Source: Bacteroidia bacterium
GTDB lineage: Bacteria > Bacteroidota > Bacteroidia > UKL13-3
Direction of reading: 5' to 3'
Assembly (NCBI GenBank): GCA_014376805.1
Contig: JACMQU010000036.1
Span: forward strand, 36,939 to 100,938
Length of the DNA: 64,000 nucleotides
Part shown: positions 58,998-64,000 of the stretch, piece after piece
Layout of the letters: each line of letters begins with the position of its first letter
Numbering within the stretch: position 1 is the first letter of the stretch
Made by a program: the position numbers and the translations under genes
The notes under the pieces: model-generated
Databases searched by the model: none
Seen by the model: only the letters and a program-made list of their open reading frames with translations
What the model was told of the DNA's origin: nothing

Positions 58998-60231
58998 GTA
59001 TTTATTTTATTTAATGATCGTGCCTTTTATCACCCGGGCACAGATAGAACTCTTGCCCGTTAAGCATGAAGCGAATGTAATCCTCAATGCTGCTTCATTA
59101 AATAAAGTGTTTGCATTGTTAAGTAAAAATAAGGAGACTGTTATTCCGGTTTTTCATTTTGGTGATTCTCATATTCAGGCTGACCATTTTACCGGAGAAA
59201 TAAGAAAGCTCCTACAGCAATCTTTTGGCAATGCCGGCCGCGGGTTGGTGTTCCCTTATTATCAGGCTAAAACAAACGGGCCAAAAGATTATGTTTTTAA
59301 GTCGACACAAAAATGGATATCAAAAAAAATTGTGAAAAGTTCCGGCAATATATTTTGCGGCATTGCCGGTTATACGCTATTGGTTGATCCTATTGGCAGG
59401 GACTTTAGTCTGGAGTATATGCCAAAGCCTGATTCGGGGCAGGTTGCCGGTAACAATAAGGTTATACAGTTAATTTATGAAACAGTTGGCGAAGTGCCTG
59501 AAATAAATGTTTTTAATCCATTAACAGGGAGTTTTGCCAAACCTGAAGGCCATAGAAATTATCATGTAATAAATAAAGATTCATTTGTTTTTGCAGATAC
59601 CGCTAAACAATTTAATATCATTATAAACAGAACTAACCACCCGCAATTACTTCTGGATGGCATGGTGTTAAGTAATGGTAAAAATGGCTTAATTTATAAT
59701 TCTGCCGGGGTAAATGGCGCTAAGTTCATACAGTTTCTTCACACGCCTAAATTTTTTGAAGAACTCACCTTTTTAAAGCCTGCACTGGTAATTATATCTT
59801 TAGGTACGAACGAAAGTGCCGGAAGGTATGATTCGCTTGAGTTTATATTAACGGTGGATAGTCTTGTAAGGGCAATTGAAATTATGGGTTCAACCGTATT
59901 GTTAACTACCCCCGCTAATAATTACCTGAGCCATAAATCTTATAAATATACCATAAAGAAAGGCCGCAAAAGACGAGTTAAAACAAGAATTTATGTACAC
60001 AATGAAACGGTAAAAATGATTCGTGATAACCTTGTTGCTTATTGCCATGCACGCGGTTTACCGTGCTGGGATCTTTATACAGTAATGGGCGGTGATTATT
60101 CGATGAAAACATGGATAGAAGCAGGTAAAGGTGCAAAGGATCATTTACATTTTAGTAAAGGTGGGTATATTTTTCAGGGGCAATTGTTTTATTCTGCCTT
60201 TTATGCAGCCTATTTAAAATATGTAAATTAA
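58975..60231 (+). CDS. SGNH/GDSL hydrolase, exported
   Basis: A 418-residue paralogue of the upstream protein with a signal peptide (IRYLFYLMIVPFITRAQ). Block I is FHFGDSHIQADH (Ser65), the third block VIISLGTNESAG, and the catalytic pair is in DHLH (Asp389, His392). It overlaps the preceding gene by 23 bases, or 17 if the second Met is used. Two distinct SGNH proteins next to one MBOAT protein suggest partner enzymes on one glycan. Confidence 0.8.
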   Translation: MIMRRSIRYLFYLMIVPFITRAQIELLPVKHEANVILNAASLNKVFALLSKNKETVIPVFHFGDSHIQADHFTGEIRKLLQQSFGNAGRGLVFPYYQAKTNGPKDYVFKSTQKWISKKIVKSSGNIFCGIAGYTLLVDPIGRDFSLEYMPKPDSGQVAGNNKVIQLIYETVGEVPEINVFNPLTGSFAKPEGHRNYHVINKDSFVFADTAKQFNIIINRTNHPQLLLDGMVLSNGKNGLIYNSAGVNGAKFIQFLHTPKFFEELTFLKPALVIISLGTNESAGRYDSLEFILTVDSLVRAIEIMGSTVLLTTPANNYLSHKSYKYTIKKGRKRRVKTRIYVHNETVKMIRDNLVAYCHARGLPCWDLYTVMGGDYSMKTWIEAGKGAKDHLHFSKGGYIFQGQLFYSAFYAAYLKYVN

Positions 60232-60241
60232 TAGGAAGCTT

Positions 60242-61717
60242 ATGTTTAATAACTTTATACATTTATTAAAATATGATCCCAAAGATCCAATCCTTTTTAA
60301 CAGTGCCTTTTTTCTGTTTTTTTTAGGCGTATTCATTTTATGCTATCAATTGGTTTATAAAAACAAATTGCACCGCATACTTTTGTTCACCCTTTTTTCG
60401 CTTTATTTTTTTTATAAAGCTTGTGGCGTGTATGTTGGGTTAGTTGTAATTTCGGCCATTGTTGATTTTATAATTTCTAACCGCATTTATACTGAAAGGG
60501 ATCAAAGAAAAAAGAAAACATTTTTAATTTTTAGTATAATCATTAACCTCGGATTGCTTTTTTATTTTAAATATACCGATTTTTTTATAGAGATTATCAA
60601 TGATTTAAATGATGGACATATTGAACCGCTTAATTTATTATTACCTATTGGAATCTCCTTTTATACATTCGAAAATTTAAGTTATACAATTGATGTTTAC
60701 AGAGGACAGTTTAAACCTGTTAAAAGTTTCTGGGAATACTTATTTTTTCTTTCTTTTTTCCCCAAACTAGTAATGGGACCTATTGTAAGGGCATCAGATT
60801 TTATACCACAAATTAGCAAAGATTATAACATAACTGCACAGGATTTTGCAAAAGGGTTTTTTCTGATTATAGCCGGGTTATTTAAAAAGGTAATCATTTC
60901 TGATTTCATCTATGTAAATTTTGTACAGTATATTTTTGATGATCCTTTGCGACATACAGGGCTCGAATGTTTATTGGCTGTATATGGTTATGCAATGGTT
61001 ATTTATTGCGATTTTTCAGGATATAGTGATATGGCTATTGGCTTGGCTAAATGGATGGGGTTTGATATTAATATAAATTTTTTATCGCCGTATCAAAGTT
61101 CAACTATTACAGAGTTCTGGCGCAGGTGGCACATCTCTTTATCAAATTGGTTGCGCGATTACCTTTATTTTCCATTAGGCGGCAACAGGCTTGGCAAACC
61201 CAGGCAATATGTAAACCTTATGCTAACCATGCTAATAGGTGGTTTATGGCACGGTGCCAGTTGGAATTTTATTATATGGGGTGGCTTGCACGGTGCTGCT
61301 CTGGCATTTCATAAATATAAAATAGAAGTGATTAATAAGAAATGGAAGTTTTTTAAATGGAGTTGGTGTGCCGGTAGAAAAACAGGAATCTTTTTCACCT
61401 TTCATTTTGTGTGTTTTGCCTGGATTTTTTTTAAAGCAAATACCATTCCCGACGCCTTAAAAATAATCAGTCAGATCACTACTAATTTCGACATGGCATC
61501 TGCTGCTGTTTTGTACGAAAATTACAAGTATGTATTATGGATAATGGCATTTGGTTATGTTATACATTTTTTGCCTGATCAGATAGAATCCCGCATTAAC
61601 CCATATTTATCTAAATTAAGTCCACTGCAATACGCAGTTTTACTTACGGCTTTTATCTGGATACTTATTCAGGTAAAAACTTCTGAAGTTATGATGCCAA
61701 TCTACCTCCAGTTTTAA
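60242..61717 (+). CDS. MBOAT O-acyltransferase (AlgI/DltB family)
   Basis: A 491-residue polytopic membrane protein of the membrane-bound O-acyltransferase family. The core is FWRRWHISLSNWLRDYLYFPLGG (His297) and GGLWHGASWNFIIWGGLHG, where His337 is the conserved catalytic histidine. It should carry acetyl groups across the inner membrane to the SGNH partners encoded just before it (ten bases). It closes the five-gene plus-strand run. Confidence 0.92.
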   Translation: MFNNFIHLLKYDPKDPILFNSAFFLFFLGVFILCYQLVYKNKLHRILLFTLFSLYFFYKACGVYVGLVVISAIVDFIISNRIYTERDQRKKKTFLIFSIIINLGLLFYFKYTDFFIEIINDLNDGHIEPLNLLLPIGISFYTFENLSYTIDVYRGQFKPVKSFWEYLFFLSFFPKLVMGPIVRASDFIPQISKDYNITAQDFAKGFFLIIAGLFKKVIISDFIYVNFVQYIFDDPLRHTGLECLLAVYGYAMVIYCDFSGYSDMAIGLAKWMGFDININFLSPYQSSTITEFWRRWHISLSNWLRDYLYFPLGGNRLGKPRQYVNLMLTMLIGGLWHGASWNFIIWGGLHGAALAFHKYKIEVINKKWKFFKWSWCAGRKTGIFFTFHFVCFAWIFFKANTIPDALKIISQITTNFDMASAAVLYENYKYVLWIMAFGYVIHFLPDQIESRINPYLSKLSPLQYAVLLTAFIWILIQVKTSEVMMPIYLQF

Positions 61718-62157
61718 CAAGCGCAGTATGAAACCTTTGAGTAGTGTTACAGGTTTTAACTGTATATGCAGGTTATGTGAAATAGAAATTAAACAGCTGT
61801 TATCTGAAAGTTATACTCTATACTTTTGTATTCGTTAACGGTAAAAAATTACTCAAAATTCATGTTTTTTTATGTCTTAGTTGAATGAAAAAATTGCCAG
61901 GCAACGGACTTTATTTTTATATTCAACAATCATAATGTCATGTAACTTGTGCAACCAATTTAAAGTAGGGCTTTGTTAGTTTTCTACTTTCGTTTACCTT
62001 CATTAATTTAACGTATAACCTAAGCACAAAATTTTTTTCTTTACCCAACCTGAATGCTTTTTAGCCGCATCAATTTTATTGGAAATGCCGTTAAAAGGTT
62101 TATATTAAAACTACTAACAAAACTATCAAATAGTCAATTGATTAATATGGACCTTGC
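61718..62157. other. Intergenic, 440 bases
   Basis: AT-rich and without a coding frame. TACTTTTG at about 61824 resembles a Bacteroidota -7 element but is far from the next gene. The last bases overlap the palindrome at 62155. Confidence 0.45.
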
Positions 62158-62168
62158 ATGTACATGCA
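62155..62168. promoter_or_regulatory. Palindrome over the XRE start codon
   Basis: TGCATGTACATGCA is a perfect 14-base palindrome that covers ATG 62158 and ATG 62164 of the regulator. Binding there would block its own transcription or translation. Confidence 0.6.
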
Positions 62169-62520
62169 TCTTGGTACAAAAATAAAAATAGCGCGAATTT
62201 CAAAAGGCCTTACACAGCAGGCGTTAGCTGATAAAATTGGTAAAACCCGCCCTTTAATTTCGTCTATTGAACAAACGGGAAATGTTAATCATTACACCTT
62301 GATGGATATTAGCAAAGCCTTGCATATTGATGTGGAAAATATACAAACCAACAGTCTTAATGAACCGCTTCCGCATTACAAACACGAAAATCACACTAAA
62401 GAAAGTAATACAGATACTGAACAGTTAAAAAACGAAAACCTGATGTTGAAAGAACTTGTAGAACTACAAAAAGAAGTGATCAGGCTTATGAAAGAACAGT
62501 TGATTAAGAAAAAATCCTGA
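62158..62520 (+). CDS. XRE-family HTH regulator
   Basis: A 120-residue protein. Residues 5-60 form a Cro/C1-type helix-turn-helix (LGTKIKIARISKGLTQQALADKIGKTRPLISSIEQTGNVNHYTLMDISKAL). A linker and a C-terminal coiled coil (ENLMLKELVELQKEVIRLMKEQLIKKKS) probably drive dimer formation. Its start overlaps a perfect palindrome, the likely autoregulatory site. Target genes are unknown. Confidence 0.88.
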   Translation: MYMHLGTKIKIARISKGLTQQALADKIGKTRPLISSIEQTGNVNHYTLMDISKALHIDVENIQTNSLNEPLPHYKHENHTKESNTDTEQLKNENLMLKELVELQKEVIRLMKEQLIKKKS

Positions 62521-62696
62521 TCATTTTCTGCCTTTTTCTATTGGTGCTTTTACGGATTATTTTTTATTGTAACGTTGAACCTGAATAATTAATTATTTTG
62601 AGGAAGTTGTAAATCTGATCAGTAAATTGGAAAAGTGGGTGTGTTATATTTGTATCAAAATTTCCTACATTTGAATATTCCAAATAAGTACAATCC

Positions 62697-62951
62697 ATGT
62701 CACAGACAGAAAAAAAAACTAAAAACATCATCGTTGAAAAAGCCCCTTTAGGAGACAACTTATCCATGACTAACGTTTTGGGTTTTACAGTTGCCGACTA
62801 TGAACCTTTAGTAGATGCATTAAATACAGAGTTTGGCACGCAGGTAACTGCTGCAGATATTGAGCCACTGCAAACAGTTAAAGATGTTGTTGTGTATATG
62901 GAATCGATTATTACAAGTATAAACCAATCGCCGGATAGCTATACAGTATGA
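62697..62951 (+). CDS. Small acyl-carrier-protein-like unknown
   Basis: An 84-residue acidic protein. The second half, VLGFTVADYEPLVDALNTEFGTQVTAADIEPLQTVKDVVVYMESI, has the spacing of an acyl carrier protein four-helix bundle, but the DSL serine that takes phosphopantetheine is replaced (FTV). I cannot identify a family. It ends 23 bases before the 3' end of bshA on the other strand. Confidence 0.5.
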   Translation: MSQTEKKTKNIIVEKAPLGDNLSMTNVLGFTVADYEPLVDALNTEFGTQVTAADIEPLQTVKDVVVYMESIITSINQSPDSYTV

Positions 62952-62974
62952 GCCAATTAATGCAGCAGCATTGT

Positions 62975-64000
62975 TTATTTTCGAGCGTAAGCACTTAATA
63001 TTTTTTCATAGTACTGTTCATATACAGGCACTATATTATTAATGTCGAACTCATGCGCCCTTGCCCGGGCAGCCTGTTTAAATTTAAGTAAACGTTCCTG
63101 ATCGCTCAGTATGTAAATAGCTTTTTCGGCCATCGTTTTTACATCGCCCACATTACATAAAAAGCCAGTAACGCCGTCTATATTTAATTCGGGAATACCA
63201 CCGGCATTGCTTGATATAACAGGTAACTCACAGGCCATAGCTTCCAGTGCAGCTAACCCAAAACTTTCTGTTTCACTTGGCATTAAAAAAAGATCGCATA
63301 CCGATAAAATTTCTTCCACGGGGTTTTGTTTGCCAAGGAAAGTAACAGAATCATTCAGATTTAGTTCCCGGCAAAGGTTTTCAATATAAATTCGCTCTGG
63401 CCCATCACCAACCAGCAATAATTTGGCAGGCATATTTTTAAGGATTTCTGCAAATACCTTTACTACATCATCTATGCGTTTTACTTTTCTGAAGTTAGAG
63501 GTATGAATAATTAATCGTTCACCATTAGGTGCAATGGCTTTTTTAAAATGCTCTCTATCTTGTTTACTGAACCTTTGTACATCAATAAAATTTGGGATTA
63601 CTTCAATAGCGCGATTGGTTTTAAAGATGTTATAGGTATCTTGCTTTAGTGATTCAGATACTGAGGTAACGCCATCTGATTGATTGATACTGTAGCGCAC
63701 TACAGGTTCAAAACTGGCATCTTTACCAACCAGTGTAATATCAGTACCATGCAGGGTTGTTATCACAGGAATCCGTTTTCCCTCTTTAGCAAGAATTTGC
63801 TTTGCCATATATGCCGCAGAAGCATGTGGTATTGCGTAATGTACATGCAACAATTGAATATCATTATTAGAAATTACATCAACCATTGTGCTTGCCAAAG
63901 CCGTTTCATAGGGTGGAAAATCAAACAACGGATAGGTTGGCACTCTTACTTCATGATAAAATACATTGGCCTTAAAACCACTTAATCTTACGGGCTGCTG
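62975..64000 (-). CDS. bshA: BshA glycosyltransferase, partial
   Basis: A GT4 glycosyltransferase whose 5' end lies beyond base 64000. The open frame continues upstream of the GTG at 63943 (FKANVFYHEVRVPTYPLFD), so that codon is not the start. Family motifs: PTYPLFDFPPYE, LLHVHYAIPHASAAYMAK, LHGTDITLVG, and PSETESFGLAALEAMACELPVISSNAGGIPEL. BshA joins N-acetylglucosamine to L-malate, the first step of bacillithiol synthesis. About 341 of roughly 375 residues are visible. Confidence 0.93.
   Translation of the reverse strand, partial: QQPVRLSGFKANVFYHEVRVPTYPLFDFPPYETALASTMVDVISNNDIQLLHVHYAIPHASAAYMAKQILAKEGKRIPVITTLHGTDITLVGKDASFEPVVRYSINQSDGVTSVSESLKQDTYNIFKTNRAIEVIPNFIDVQRFSKQDREHFKKAIAPNGERLIIHTSNFRKVKRIDDVVKVFAEILKNMPAKLLLVGDGPERIYIENLCRELNLNDSVTFLGKQNPVEEILSVCDLFLMPSETESFGLAALEAMACELPVISSNAGGIPELNIDGVTGFLCNVGDVKTMAEKAIYILSDQERLLKFKQAARARAHEFDINNIVPVYEQYYEKILSAYARK

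Overview
The window looks like a chromosomal stretch of a low-GC member of the Bacteroidota, probably a Chitinophagales- or Sphingobacteriales-like environmental lineage. The evidence is: type IX secretion (T9SS) sorting domains of both type A and type B at two C-termini; promoters of the Bacteroidota type (TTG, about 20 bases, TAnnTTTG) with weak Shine-Dalgarno signals; many lipoproteins and outer-membrane beta-barrels; an ECF sigma unit; and bshA for bacillithiol. No rRNA, tRNA, insertion sequence or CRISPR array was seen.

Layout. 1-6700: envelope genes, including a three-gene operon built around an 1129-residue GH18 / polysaccharide deacetylase / GT2 fusion with an outer-membrane barrel and a lipoprotein. 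6940-10196: a plus-strand three-gene cassette (DUF262 protein, AAA ATPase of the DUF3696 type, unknown protein) that looks like a decayed anti-phage system, because every gene is broken. 10336-15472: cyanophycin metabolism (cphA, cphB and an isoaspartyl peptidase) with an orphan HicB-like gene. 15668-18588: phenylacetyl-CoA epoxidase subunits paaA, paaB and paaC behind a TetR regulator with a palindromic operator. 18632-28798: housekeeping and envelope genes (sensor kinase, RsmI-like methylase, PpiD-like foldase, hydrolase, glycosyltransferase fusion, recR, suhB, dps).

28995-30575: ECF sigma factor, membrane anti-sigma candidate and Spy-like periplasmic protein. 30790-36518: two amidohydrolase-family exported proteins and a PQQ-type sugar dehydrogenase. 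36867-38385: metK with a clear terminator, a promoter and a structured leader of about 160 nt. 38512-49907: small zinc-ribbon-like protein, M1 aminopeptidase, two very large T9SS cargo proteins and an M28 peptidase. 50205-55905: rbfA operon, secreted proteins and glyA. 56081-61717: a plus-strand envelope cluster (nucleotidyltransferase, glucosaminidase, two SGNH proteins, MBOAT acyltransferase). 62155-64000: an XRE regulator with a palindrome over its start codon, a small unknown protein, and bshA running off the end.

The most notable items are the decayed defence cassette, the single-chain polysaccharide synthase/modifier, the complete cyanophycin make-and-break set, the candidate metK leader RNA, and a very strong terminator-like hairpin embedded inside the coding sequence of an alpha/beta hydrolase. 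All family calls are from reading the sequence; no database search was run.
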